Below, piece after piece: positions 13,401 to 23,974 of a stretch of 64,000 bases of DNA. Numbering within the stretch: position 1 is the stretch's first letter; each line of letters begins with the position of its first letter. Made by a program: the position numbers and the translations under genes. This DNA comes from Alnus glutinosa (Eukaryota; Streptophyta; Magnoliopsida; Fagales; Betulaceae). Location of the stretch: the NCBI RefSeq assembly GCF_958979055.1, contig NC_084893.1, positions 27,421,487 to 27,485,486 of the forward strand, read 5' to 3'. The notes below the pieces were generated by a model, which was not told the origin of the DNA, ran no database searches, and saw only the letters and a program-made list of their open reading frames with translations.

Positions 13401-15477
13401 TGAGGATTTGGCAGTGTAAGTTGGAAGAACATCGCTAATATTATTATTTTAAATTTACTTTTATACATATAGCTGTTTGACTAGAAAACATTGTACAATG
13501 ATTCTGTAGGGAAGGCATACTGAACATTTTGGAGGATATGCCAACCTCTGAGCTTTTTGAGCAGCTGTTTGTTTCTTTAGTAAGTTCTTTATTTGATGAC
13601 GTATAATTTTTTTTTTTCAATTTTACTATGTTTCATTTTGTGTCAATATAATCAGTTTTGGTTATATATATATATATAATCATTTTCTGCAAACCAATAT
13701 TTTTCATACTAGACCTTTATCAGTTTCAATTTCAGGTATCCATGTATATAGTTTTCATATCATCATTTATCCCAAGAAATTAGTAATGTTTACTCATCAA
13801 TATTTAGAAAGAGATAGAATTGTTGTACCTTTGTTTGATAGAATTGTTGTACCTTTGTTAATTTGAAAATAGATATTTTTTCTGGTAGAAGTTCATGCTA
13901 TTGATTCTTTTCCCCATACGTTATGATTACTGGTAGGAACTTAATTTATGCACTTTTGGCAAATTCGATAATCAAATGTCACTCTTACACTGCTAATAAT
14001 ATCTTTTGTTCTAAAATATTCAGCTTGGTTTAGGATTTGTAATTGCTGAGGCTACGCTGTCCACTAACAACAGTTTGTCAAAGCTGTTCTATGAGTGCAA
14101 AGACTACGTTGTTGTCACTTGTCAAAGCAGCACCAGGAGTGAGAAACTTGATGATCTTTGCCAGGTAGGTTTTTTTTTTGAAGACTGCAAGAGACTGATA
14201 TTTATGAAATTATGCAATTGGACCAGAACCTTTTAAGAGCCATTAGAAGTCTCAGTTCGACAGCATAGTGATTAAATATGGGGGTCTTGGATGTGCTGTG
14301 GAAGTGCAAATTAATTGTGTTTACTTCCGTAGTATTTGAGGTGACAACCCACTCTTTAAACGGGAGTCCAGAAATGCAAAAATGGATTTTACGCAATTTT
14401 CAGTAATTGTTACTCCTGTTACACGTTAGATGAAAACTTATAAATGATGCGTAATTGTAATAAAATGATATAAACATAATATTTTTAGTGACGTGCTCAA
14501 GGTCAAGTAATTGAGGTGAGCATAGGGTAATGCCAAACACACATAGTCCACGACTCCACGTAAGAGTATTTTCAAAATATGTTTAATAGAAAATAGAACT
14601 TAGGGAAAAAGTCATGGAATTAGATATAATATTTATGATATAAAAAAAAGGCTCATTGCAAATGCTATGTTAAATACGAAGTATTTATCTTATTTCCTCT
14701 CCACAATTTCCATATAGATATACACATACACCCAATTTTTTTTTCCACCTTTTTGTTTTCCACATTCTTCAAAACAATAGACACTTCTTCTGTTATTGAC
14801 TTGGCCAAATTTAGTTTGAACTGTTATTTTTTAAGTCACAGAGTATGAATATACTTTTATTCCATTTTAATGGATTAGCCATTGCCAAAATGTGTGCTGC
14901 GTTTGCCTTTGAGATTTGTTATGTGCCTATTTTTATTTGTTAAATTTTATCGGGATAATATTCTGTGCGAAGTTATTGACTTGAGTGAAGGCCATGGTAA
15001 ATCTTCATTCGCCTCTGTAATTAGACATCTAGCCAGGCAAACCCTCGCTCTGATGGCAGCTACATCACATTCATACTGTCTAGGTTACTTTATTTTTACC
15101 TTTCTTAGAGAGAAATGATAAGGAAGTTGATCTGCTGAAATCTATTCTAGGTATATGAAACAGTGGAGACAATGTTACTCAATCCAGACGAGGTCATAAC
15201 AATGATGAAGCAGCCGGAAGAAACAACTGCCACTGTGGGTGACCTAAAACGCCGATTTAAGAGGCTTGGATTCAACTTTGGTGGCAAGGATAAACACTCA
15301 AGAAAACCAGCTTCAAACGACCAGAAGGACGCAGAAGAGAATCCAAATCGCCAACCGTTCTCAAGTTTCTTTGACAGCAAGTCATCTTTATTTTCTAAGA
15401 AGCCTCCGAAGCGAGAAACTACTCCCCCCGCTGAAAAACCTCATTATCCAGAAGAAAATGATTGGACAGTTGTTTAG
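7460..15477 (+). CDS. RAB3GAP1: Rab3 GTPase-activating protein catalytic subunit (plant RAB3GAP1 homologue)
   Basis: Complete gene of 14 coding exons: 7460-7556, 7701-7780, 8407-8607, 8959-9056, 9468-9658, 9819-9997, 10433-10777, 10864-10928, 11706-11754, 11869-12010, 13331-13415, 13510-13579, 14024-14164, 15151-15477. All junctions are GT-AG and in frame, giving 689 residues, close to other plant members. The conserved family core includes ILYARISTGEL (exon 7), then RGQLSSRM followed across the exon 10/11 junction by GNLWHELWETAK. Arg479 in LSSRM aligns with the arginine reported as essential for GAP activity in the human protein (from memory). The C-terminus is lysine- and proline-rich. In animals the catalytic subunit works with RAB3GAP2 on Rab3/Rab18, affecting ER and autophagy traffic. 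The plant substrate is not established. Exon 2's acceptor could alternatively be 3 nt further right. Confidence 0.93.
12011..13330 (+). other. RAB3GAP1 intron 10 with short telomere-like array
   Basis: A 1.3-kb GT-AG intron. At 12321-12347 it holds three ACCCTAG units and a fourth ACCCTG, one base different per unit from the plant telomere repeat CCCTAAA. The rest is AT-rich with no recognised element. Confidence 0.7.
14165..15150 (+). other. RAB3GAP1 intron 13
   Basis: A 986-bp GT-AG intron. AT-rich, no recognisable mobile element or RNA gene. Confidence 0.7.
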
Positions 15478-16577
15478 ACATACTTTTTTTTTTTTTTTTG
15501 TTTCCTTTGTTTTTCCCCCTAGTCAGGGTGAAGCAACATGCTTGGTATTGCAGGTAATTGTAAATTATTTTGAAAAACCTGCTATTTTAGATGCCATTAG
15601 TAATACATCAAAGAATTCATTGTTTGGTGACCATAGGAATGAGAGAATGGAATTGCTTTTCGGAGTCCTTGAACCGTTTTCAAGTTGTTTCCTTGAGTTT
15701 ATGAAATTGGATTATGGTTGGCAATTTTTGACTCATCTCGTAAACTCGACACGAAACTAATATGAAATTAATGGGTTAATGTTGAAGGGTCTAACATATT
15801 TAATTAAATTAGTCGGGTTATGATTAATTTATATAGTCTTATATTCATGTTTAGATGCGACCTGAACTTGATACACGACATTTAGGGTTTTCAATTTTTT
15901 ACATGACTTATAAAATCAATGCGAATTCAACATGAAATTAGTATATTAGGGCTGAAAAGTTTGACCCGTTTTATTAAATAGGTTGGGTAAGAGCATCTCC
16001 AGTAGTAATAGCTAAAAAAACTTTTAAAAAAGTACAACTCTCTACTTTAGTTAGTGTTTTTTTCTATACATTTTCCAACATATTCTGTATTCTCTTCCTT
16101 ACTTGCAATTCAAAAATCCAATTCACGAAAGCAACAAAAACTGGAAACCAAATGGGGAAGAGCCAAAGAGGGATATGAGTGAGAAGAATGAGAAACCAAT
16201 AAACAAATAAATACTGACTTTCTATAAGAAAAAATGTTGAAATAGTACATCATTTGTCTGCTCAACATAATCTGAATCTGAGATGCGAACACAAATTGCT
16301 ATTCCTTAGATTAGATGACATACATGACAGGTTTTTAAAATCATCACTGTCTAGAGATATTGGTCGAAATTGTGAGAAGAAAATGGTAAATCATGAGCAA
16401 AAGTTTTGTTACTAAAATCAGTCATAATGACCATATCACATGGGAGAATGATGGGCTTCTTTAGCCACATGCTCTCATGGTTTGGTGCTCTTGAAGCCCT
16501 GTTTTTTTTGCTTCCGAGCTTGCTTGACTGCTTATTTTGCGCCAGTTTTCTCATCCTAAAACCAGAATTATTACATC
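15478..16577. other. Convergent intergenic region with dispersed repeat
   Basis: Lies between the 3' ends of RAB3GAP1 (plus) and the small plastid gene (minus), so it holds both 3' UTRs. About 15730-15990 is a dispersed 'GACCCG/ACGACAC' repeat (GGGTTAATG, GTCGGGTTATGATT, TTTGACCCGTTTTATTAAA) related to stretches at 32.1-32.4 and 62.6-63.0 kb. At about 15990, GAGCATCTCCAGTAG resembles a common plant MITE end, but no partner end was found. Confidence 0.5.
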
Positions 16578-17099
16578 TTAAATGGAATCATCATCATCAT
16601 CATCATCATCATTTTGCTTCTGGTCTTCACTTGCCTCGTCAGACTGCAAACTTTTGAAGATGAAATTCGGGACGAGGAAATTTGCTATGAAGTACAGAAG
16701 GAAAAGTACTGCACTGATAAATGACAAAAAAGAAAAGAAAAGAAAGAGTGAACAATTGCCTTTGAAATGCAGTTTCTACTGACTGCTGGTTTATGTTGCC
16801 GGATCAAGTATCCGGCCAGTTTATGAGTTTAGAGAATCGGGAGGAAAAAGATCCAACCTGGTCGGGAGGAGGACGGATAGGTCGCCGCCGGACTTGGCTG
16901 CGGATGAAGCGCTGAGATCAAGGAGACTGGGGAGGGCCTTGGGCGTCGGAGCCAGTGGTGATAGGTTGTTTGGTCTGTGAAAAAGCTCAGTAGGTTCATT
17001 GCTAGAGAGCCAGAGCAGTTGAGTTGTCCTTAGAGGCTGTTTGTGTTTGAGATGCAAGTGCAGGGGAGTTAATGGAGTGTGGAATTGGATGCACCCCAT
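16578..17099 (-). CDS. Predicted plastid single-span membrane protein, unknown function
   Basis: Two exons on the minus strand, 17099-16858 and 16713-16578, joined in frame across a GT-AG intron of 144 bp (125 residues). The first 70 or so residues are Leu/Ser/Thr/Pro-rich with few acidic residues, as in a chloroplast transit peptide. Exon 2 opens with one hydrophobic span (AVLFLLYFIANFLVPNFIF), followed by an acidic tail SLQSDEASEDQKQN ending in a run of eight Asp before the last two residues. The span and the K.LQ.DE motif look like a conserved small plastid protein of plants, but I cannot name it. The Asp run comes from a GAT microsatellite inside the coding region. An in-frame upstream extension is interrupted by a lysine homopolymer, so the ATG at 17099 is preferred. 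Confidence 0.62.
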
Positions 17100-17454
17100 T
17101 GTAAGACTCAATTCAAGTGGCAAAGTAGTAGAGAAGATTGTCTCTTTTCTACAACTTCCCACTTCAAATGTACGTTCTCCACCCAATTGAGTTGGATAAT
17201 GTTCTTGTGGGATATTCTTGGTTTGAACGGGATTGATATCTTCACGTTGGGTTTTTTTTTTTTTTTTTTTTTGGGTCTGGCCTTGGGACCCAATCAATTC
17301 TAGGCAAAGTTGCCTTCTGTTAAGGACCTCGAAAAGGCCCAATTGGCCCAATTTGGAATCAAACCTGTAATCTGAAAATAAGCAAGGAGGGAAAAATAAA
17401 AATATTGAGGTCAGATCCCATGACTAAACAAAAGAAAAGATAATGTCAAAAAAA

Positions 17455-17488
<34 letters not shown>

Positions 17489-18060
17489 TGAAAGATAATT
17501 GTGTTTTTTATTTTTATATATATATATATTTCAATTTTCACCTTAATCGCCTATCAAAATGTTACCCTGAGTTATTTTAGATCTTGAAAATTATCTATGA
17601 TTGAATTTGTACTAAATTTCACAAATTATTCTCTTTTGATGTACACAATGAAAGAATCAATTAAAAACTCATCTTTAATTTTGTTGTGAAGCCTGTTTTT
17701 GACAATAATCATGATTGAAAATGCTTGTTTTGTAGTTGCGGTTGAAAATGGAGTTTTTGGACTAATAACAGTGAGTAAATTGTACTAAATATTTAGTTCA
17801 TGAACCCGCGTATGATTTTGTATGTTAGAATATAAATTAAATGATTAAATCAATCTCTTCCTATAAGCTTAAGCTTTTAGGATAAGTGATGATTTAACAT
17901 GATATCAGAACAAAGATCTTGAGTTCACACACTATCTCTGTTATTCACATCTCATTTCAATTAAATATTCCACTTCATCTCTTCCTATTCGCTTAAACTT
18001 TTAGATTAAATGATAATTTAACATTGTTGGCTATAAATAGACAAAATAAATAAAGATATA
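17100..18060. other. Spacer upstream of the small plastid gene
   Basis: Contains the presumed promoter of the minus-strand plastid gene (17100-17400), poly-T and poly-A tracts (17251-17271, 17449-17471) and, at about 17820-18050, a dispersed motif (TAAGCTTTTAGGATAAGTGA, then GATTTAACATGATATCAGA) repeated in diverged form at 63.1-63.3 and 63.6-63.8 kb. No gene recognised. Confidence 0.5.
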
Positions 18061-18061
18061 A

Positions 18062-18602
18062 GCCTCGTTTGGTTTACGGAATGAGTATTCCAATGGAAAA
18101 TAGAATAGTTATTACTGTGAATAGAAGATAGTGTAATTGAATAGCTATTCATACTCATTAGTTTGATAACAACACATATAGAGATGTGTTATTTGTACAT
18201 ACTTTTTTGTACACATATTGCATACACACTTACACCAAATGTGAGTGTGTGTACAAAAAAGTGTGTACAAATATAATTTGCTAATTTTAATTTGAATCAA
18301 ATCAAAATTACTAAAAAGAACCTCACATTATTTCTTTTTTAAAAAAAAAATAAAAAATAAAAAATAAAAACACTCAAATTATATAAAAATTAAAAATAAA
18401 AATTGAAAATTGGTAGGTGGCCAGGCCACCTCAAAATGCTCTGGGGGTGGTCGCACCCTCCTGGCTCCTTCCATGGCTGGCCAACCACCAACTACATATG
18501 AAACATATGTTAGTTTTTTTAGAGGAATAAATGTTCATTTTCTTAAGGAAATAACTATTTTAAAAAATAAATTCTTACCAAACAATGAAATAGACATTCC
18601 AT
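18062..18602. mobile_element. Fold-back element D, sibling of the 60.7-61.4 kb element
   Basis: The ends match the reverse complement of the element at 60720-61425. The left end CGTTTGGTTTACGGAATGAG and the ATTAGTTTGATAACAAC and AATCAAATCAAAATTA words all recur there, as does the right arm GAATGTCTATTT...AAGGAAATAACTATTT. The core at about 18410-18490 is GC-rich with GGTGGCCAGGCCACC and GGGGGTGG. A hairpin at about 18180-18287 is absent from the sibling copy. Non-coding, non-autonomous DNA element. Confidence 0.7.
18180..18287. mobile_element. Hairpin MITE inserted in element D
   Basis: A palindromic segment. TTTGTACATACTTTTTTGTACACA near the left end pairs with TGTGTACAAAAAAGTGTGTACAAA near the right. 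The sibling element at 61.3 kb reads straight through from ACAACTCATAT to TTTTAATTGGAATCC, the equivalent empty site. Boundaries are good to about 5 bp. Confidence 0.65.
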
Positions 18603-18714
18603 TTTAAATATCTATCTTACGAAGCAAATGAGCTACGTCATAGACTTGCAGTACAATGTACCACGTATAAAATAAGACAAGGCTGAATTTTCTTTGTCAA
18701 TTTTGATGGAGGAG

Positions 18715-18835
18715 TGATTAAAGCACAACAGTTGTGTAGCTGTTGTGCATAACTCTAGAGATATGTGATGGGTCCCACATGAGACCCACCCCATATCTCT
18801 AAAACCTTGCACAACAACTGTTGTGTAAGAGCCGT
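18715..18835. mobile_element. Hairpin MITE of about 120 bp
   Basis: A nearly symmetric inverted repeat. GCACAACAGTTGTGTAGCTG at the left pairs with the CAACAACTGTTGTGTAAGAGC-type right end, and the middle pairs ATATGTGATGGGTCCCA with GAGACCCACCCCATAT. The centre is at about 18778-18781. Non-coding. Confidence 0.7.
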
Positions 18836-19536
18836 TTTCCATTTTGATGATGGGCTAAGTATATTGACTTTCGGTTGGCAGTGATATTAGTCAGAATTCA
18901 CCGCTCCGTATGTTTAATGGTCAAGGCCGATAGAGTCAAATGATCGATATTTCACATTTGTACTAAGTTTCACCACTGTCGTAGGTTTTCCTTATAATTG
19001 AGTTTTTTAATCCAATAAATGTGATAAGCATTTTCAACGCATGCAGATGATCAGATGCATGGAAATACATACTAACGCGTAGTGCGTAGAAATGTACAAG
19101 TCTATTTAATCAAATAATTATTATTAATGACATCAATAATATATTATTGATTCCTATTCACACTGCTTGGACTTTTCAAAATTAACGTGTTGTACGTGTT
19201 TTGCTGAATCCGATTTGTCCAGAACACCTTTCGTGTTAGCGATTTTTTTTTTAATTTTTTTTTTGGCATAATTATATTTTCACAAATTTAGTCGGCTATA
19301 ACGTACTGATATTTTATGTCAACGTGTGGTAATGCGTCAGCCGTCTAATTAAACCTATAACAAGGCAAGTATATATGGTTAATTGTAACATATATTTTCC
19401 AACCTCGTACCAAAGCAAGCGTATCCTGATCTGTCTTATATGCTTCTCCGGCAACCTAAACTCAAGCACCTCATTGCAGATAATGGCACATACGTGAAAC
19501 ACGTACATACAATTGAAATGGTCTAAATATTTATAA

Positions 19537-20290
19537 GGGATAATTGCACCGTTGGTTCCTGTGATTCACTATAATTATTTTTCACTCCATATGGTTTAAA
19601 AAGTTTATGGGAGGTCATCGCGGTAAACAATAATTTTACAAATTACTCCATGGACTAATTTTCTATCCAATAGGTTAATAGATTCCGTTAGTCAGTAACG
19701 TCACATTCAATAGGAAGCTGACACGTGTTCATTACAATAAATAAATATAAAATATAAAAACTAATAAAAATAAAATATAAATATTTGTTTTTTTTTTTTT
19801 TTTAAAAAAAATAAATAAATAAAACAAAGGGGTGGCTGCCCACTGACTGCAACCACGTGGCCGCGCGCCACCCCCGATCACCTTTGGGAACGGTGTGTGG
19901 CCACCCCTAGGTGGCCGGGGTGGCCGCGCGCCACCCTTAGGTGCTGGCCGAGCCACCCCTAAAATCCTTTTCGGCCACCCCCAACCACTGGGGTTGGCTG
20001 CCGGTGGGCAGCCACCCCTTTGTATTTTTGTATTTTTTTTTTTAAAAAAAAACAAATATTTTTATTTTATTTATTTATATTTATATTTTTTATTGTAATG
20101 GATACATATCGACTTCCTATTGAGTGTGACGTGACTGACTAACGAAATCTATTAACTTTTGGATAGAAAATGTATTCTGGGATTGATTTGTAATTATTGT
20201 TTATCACGAAGATCTTTCATGAATTTTTTGAACTATAGAGAGTAAAAAATAATTATGGCCAACCTTAAGGACTAACGGTGTAATTATCCC
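19537..20290. mobile_element. Fold-back TIR element C with GGTGGC core
   Basis: Long terminal inverted repeats of about 200 bp or more. GGGATAATTGCACCGTTGGT at the left matches the reverse complement of the right end (ACTAACGGTGTAATTATCCC). TTTTCTATCCAA, GTTAGTCAGT, ACGTCACA and CAATAGGAAG are shared in both arms. The centre, 19829-20025, is very GC-rich with repeated GGCCACCCC, GGTGGC and GCGCGCC words. No coding potential and no clear target-site duplication seen. Confidence 0.78.
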
Positions 20291-20930
20291 TGTACATAAT
20301 TAAGGAGTACTATTAATTATAAGTACACGGGGTACTTAATAGATTAGAGTTTCGAAAGAAAATAAATGAACTAAATAGGTTCTAATAGTCTATAGAGGAG
20401 AATAAATAGCGGCAGAGAGCAAGATTTTTCTCTTGCAAGGCTGAATTAATCAACTGAGAAGCTTTTCCTTCAAATTGAGCTGGATGAATTTTATTTAATT
20501 AAGTTTATAAAATTGGCACATGTTATTAAATATTTTTAAAAATTCACATGTGATAATCATATGCTCTATTAAAAATGTATATATGAATCACATGCTCTAA
20601 GTTGAATATATAGACTGGATTGGAGAAATTTTCTCGGTCCAACCTAATTTAAAAGAAAACTTTATATTTATAAAATAATATATATATATATATATATATA
20701 TTTTTAATAAATTGTTTTATCTCATACAACTTATATATCTAATTCCTCCTGTAAGTTGACAAAACTCACAAAGTATGTACACAAGTTTAACAAAACAAAT
20801 ACAAATTTCCTTAGATGTCATAATTCTTTCTTTGACAAACAACCGAATAAGTAATTGGTTCTATAATTTGTACACAAGTACCAAATACTGCATTAAGCTT
20901 GAGGAATTATGCTTTGTGTTTTTCGACGTA
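20291..20930. other. AT-rich spacer
   Basis: No gene or repeat identified except an AT dinucleotide run at about 20678-20702. Confidence 0.5.
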
Positions 20931-21455
20931 AAATGTTTTTTGTCGTAAAATATTTTTTAACGATTTCCTGAAAATATTTTTCGGCGTTTGGCTCGTACGA
21001 AAAAATCACCAATGGTGAAAAACCACCAGTGACGAGATTCTGTCACTAGCCGACAGGATTCCGATGATGGAGGTAGGAATTAGGCGGCAATGGACAAATT
21101 CCAGCCAGTTTCGCCAAAATCCGACACAAATGGCAAGATTCCAACCAAACTGGCCAGAGTCCTGCGCAAATTGCCAGATTCCGGTCTGTGTTTACTGGAA
21201 TCTAGGTTGTCGGATTCCGGCGGTGGTGGTTGGATTCCGGTAATTGGATACCAAAATTCGGGGATCTTCGACTGTAGATTCAGGCTACTACAAACTCTAA
21301 TGCCTGGCGGTGGCGGATTTCCACAAACGTGCATGTAAGAATGAAGAGTTTAAAACCGTAGTCATTTTTCAAAAATTAAAGAAGTTTTTACCATCAAATT
21401 GAAAATAATTTCTGTTAATTCATAGCTCAATTTCGGATACCAAACATTTCCTTTA
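20930..21455. mobile_element. Non-autonomous element with GATTCCGG-type minisatellite
   Basis: AT-rich ends (AAATATTTTTCGGCGTTTGG at about 20975; GATACCAAACATTTCC at about 21440 in inverted sense) enclose a GC-richer block at 21000-21330. In that block GATTCC, ATTCCGG or ATTCCAG words recur every 20-40 bp, making open but meaningless frames on both strands. This resembles a dispersed plant DNA-element family. Superfamily not established. Confidence 0.5.
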
Positions 21456-22124
21456 GTGATACAAAATTTTAGTGACAAATGCATGGTTATAAAGCTTTTG
21501 AAACAATATGTTTGAATGGACAGAAGATCATGGTGACTCATAATTAAATACGTGATTCGTGAGAGCTCTAATCAAGCTTGCCCAAGCCCAAGTTTCTCCC
21601 GGTGGATCGCTGGCCAGAACCTAATCGAGTCACATTAATGGGCCCAAAAAAAAGTCTATACGTATATATGTCGGTGTTTTATACAAAGAGAGCACTTTGT
21701 TGACATGGAAATACTACGTCACATATTACTTGCATTTCGTTAGGAGAAAAAAAAAAGTTACACCTTTTATGGGTAAAAAATAGTAGGAAGAGATGGTTAA
21801 AGCTAGGTTGACAATCCCTGTTCAAGAGTTATCATAATAATATGATCAGTAATGCTATTTAATTAGTAGATTGATACTTAATTGTCATACAATTTAAATA
21901 ATTAATTTTTACTGCCACATCATTCTAGTTATGTAACAATTTATTAAATAATATTTTATTAAGTAATGTTACATATTATATCACGTCTCACCCTCATCCC
22001 ATTGAGTTGATGGTATCAACCCTTGTTTAAAATAATAATAATAATACAAAAAAAAAGTAAAAACCGATAGACACTATCATATAAATCCAATAAATGAAGA
22101 TAAAATTATAGTGTAGTAAGTAAG

Positions 22125-22448
22125 GGTGCGCTTGGGATTGCGATTTCGTAAACAATAAGTGCGATTTTAAACCAAATCGTAAAACATAAATCGTTTGGAA
22201 ACTGCGTTTTTAAAAATTGCGATTTGAAAACGCAGAAAATCTGCTTTTTCAAATCGCAGATAAGATGATGCTTTTTGAAAACGCAGAATTTTAAAGGTAA
22301 ATTCGCGATTTTAAAGGCTAAACTGCGATTTTGCAAAACGCTTAACTGCGTTTTTAAATATATATATATTTTTTTTCAAATAGCACATTTTAAAATCGTT
22401 ATTTTAAATCGCATTTTTTGAAATCACAAACCCAAATGAACCCTAAAT
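22125..22448. mobile_element. hAT-like MITE
   Basis: Terminal inverted repeats AGGGTGCGCTTGGGATTGCG at the left and, inverted, AGGGTTCATTTGGGTTTGTG at the right. The AGGGTNNNNTTGGG form is typical of hAT-type MITEs. The interior repeats GCGATTTT and AAAACGCAG words in both orientations. Flanking 8-bp duplications are not clearly preserved. Confidence 0.68.
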
Positions 22449-23335
22449 TAGTCATCTACCAATACATGTCCACTAAGCCTTACCATTATTACATACATTC
22501 TTTGTAGTACAAAATTTAGACCAATTACATCATATACGTACGTTTTTTATACATCTCTTTTTAAAATTAATTATTTGATCCATAAGACCTACATGTAAAT
22601 CTTACAAATTTAATAACTAATTTAAAAAATAAATGTAAAAATATAATTCCTCTTACATAAATATTACAATCAATATAATGCTGTAATTTTACTTCACTTG
22701 TCCTAATTTCCCGGCTCTTTCCCTTTCCGGAAGACCAACTACGCGAAAGACAGTCGTTTACTTCGGAGATTTTGGTGATTGCCCTATCAAAATGCCACAT
22801 TGCCAATCTTCAATGCTCCTGTGATGATCTAGCCCTCTTATGGTAATAAGTCGTATTTTTTTTTATAAAAATGTTAGACTTTCAATTATTTTATAACTTT
22901 TGACAATTGACAGACATTAGAGTTATTTTTTTTTATTGATTGACGTGTCATCAACCACATTGTTAACACACAAAAAATTAAAAAAAAAAAGAAAAGAAAA
23001 ATAATTTGGTTTGGAAAAACATTTCGAAGATTTATTTATTTATTTTGATGTAATATAAAAGTAAATAATTTTAAATATTATGTGTAGCAAAAAATGGTCT
23101 TTTTACATTTTTGTACATTTTTTTTTTATTTTTAAAAATCAACTATTAAAAAGACATGAGATGTAAAAAAATGATATTTTTTTAATCAGAAATTTGAATG
23201 TTGATGATAATATTTTTTTTGACTTTAAATCTGAATAATTAAATTAAATATAATTTTTTATTTTTATTATTATATATATAATTATGGAAAGTTCAATTTG
23301 CCATTTATAACTTGCTTGAACATCTTGGCGGCTGA

Positions 23336-23371
<36 letters not shown>

Positions 23372-23974
23372 TTGTGTGTGTGGAAACCCTATCTTTTGAT
23401 CCACAGTGTTCGAAGAAATCTCTGTATTCTTCAATCAGGTCAAGCTTCTGTAATGCACACAATCTCTCTGGCATTCGTTTTATACTGCACTGCTATGCGT
23501 TTCATTCTCTTATTTCTCTGTTTGGTTACTCAGAAATTGAGGAAACGTTAAATTAAAAAAAATCCTTTTTTATTTTATTTTATTTTATTTTTTAAAGGTT
23601 TGGGTTTGTTATGTTCTACTAAATGGCATAAAAAGTCATACCTCAGCTAAACCGGACGGTTGTTCATAGGCACAGTCATGGTTGAAAAGGCTTTTGTTTT
23701 CTCATGCTGAATGTTTTCAGATTCAAACCTTTTGGTTTGTTTTCTTTTCCTATATTTTCTCGGCAACCAAACAGCACATACAATACACCACCTATACATA
23801 TATATCTCGATATGTATGTATTCATTTGTGTTGAGATTGTGCTTGTGTTATTATTTAATGTAGTTAAACTTGTTTATATATATATATATGCACTTAGTTG
23901 TATTGAGATTGTATTTGTGTTATTCATTAATGTAGTTAAAATTGTTTACTGTGAAAACAGAGATCAACACAGTA
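22449..23974. other. DLST upstream region
   Basis: AT-rich spacer, then a CT microsatellite at 23337-23367 followed by GTGTTTGTGTGTG. The sequence after about 23370 looks like 5' leader of DLST, possibly with a leader intron. Its ACCAAACAG/TTTTCTCGGCAA segment at about 23755 also occurs near 2690. No other gene. Confidence 0.5.

Noticed and set aside
16821..17351. 176-codon minus-strand frame starting upstream of the plastid gene
   Set aside because: The first 85 residues are translated from spacer with a poly-T run (a lysine homopolymer). The ATG at 17099 gives a credible transit peptide.
19732..20098. Gly/Pro-rich frames on both strands
   Set aside because: Translation of the GC-rich core of fold-back element C.
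21080..21338. Two complementary open frames of 82-84 codons
   Set aside because: Produced by the GATTCC minisatellite in a transposable element, which is open in both strands.
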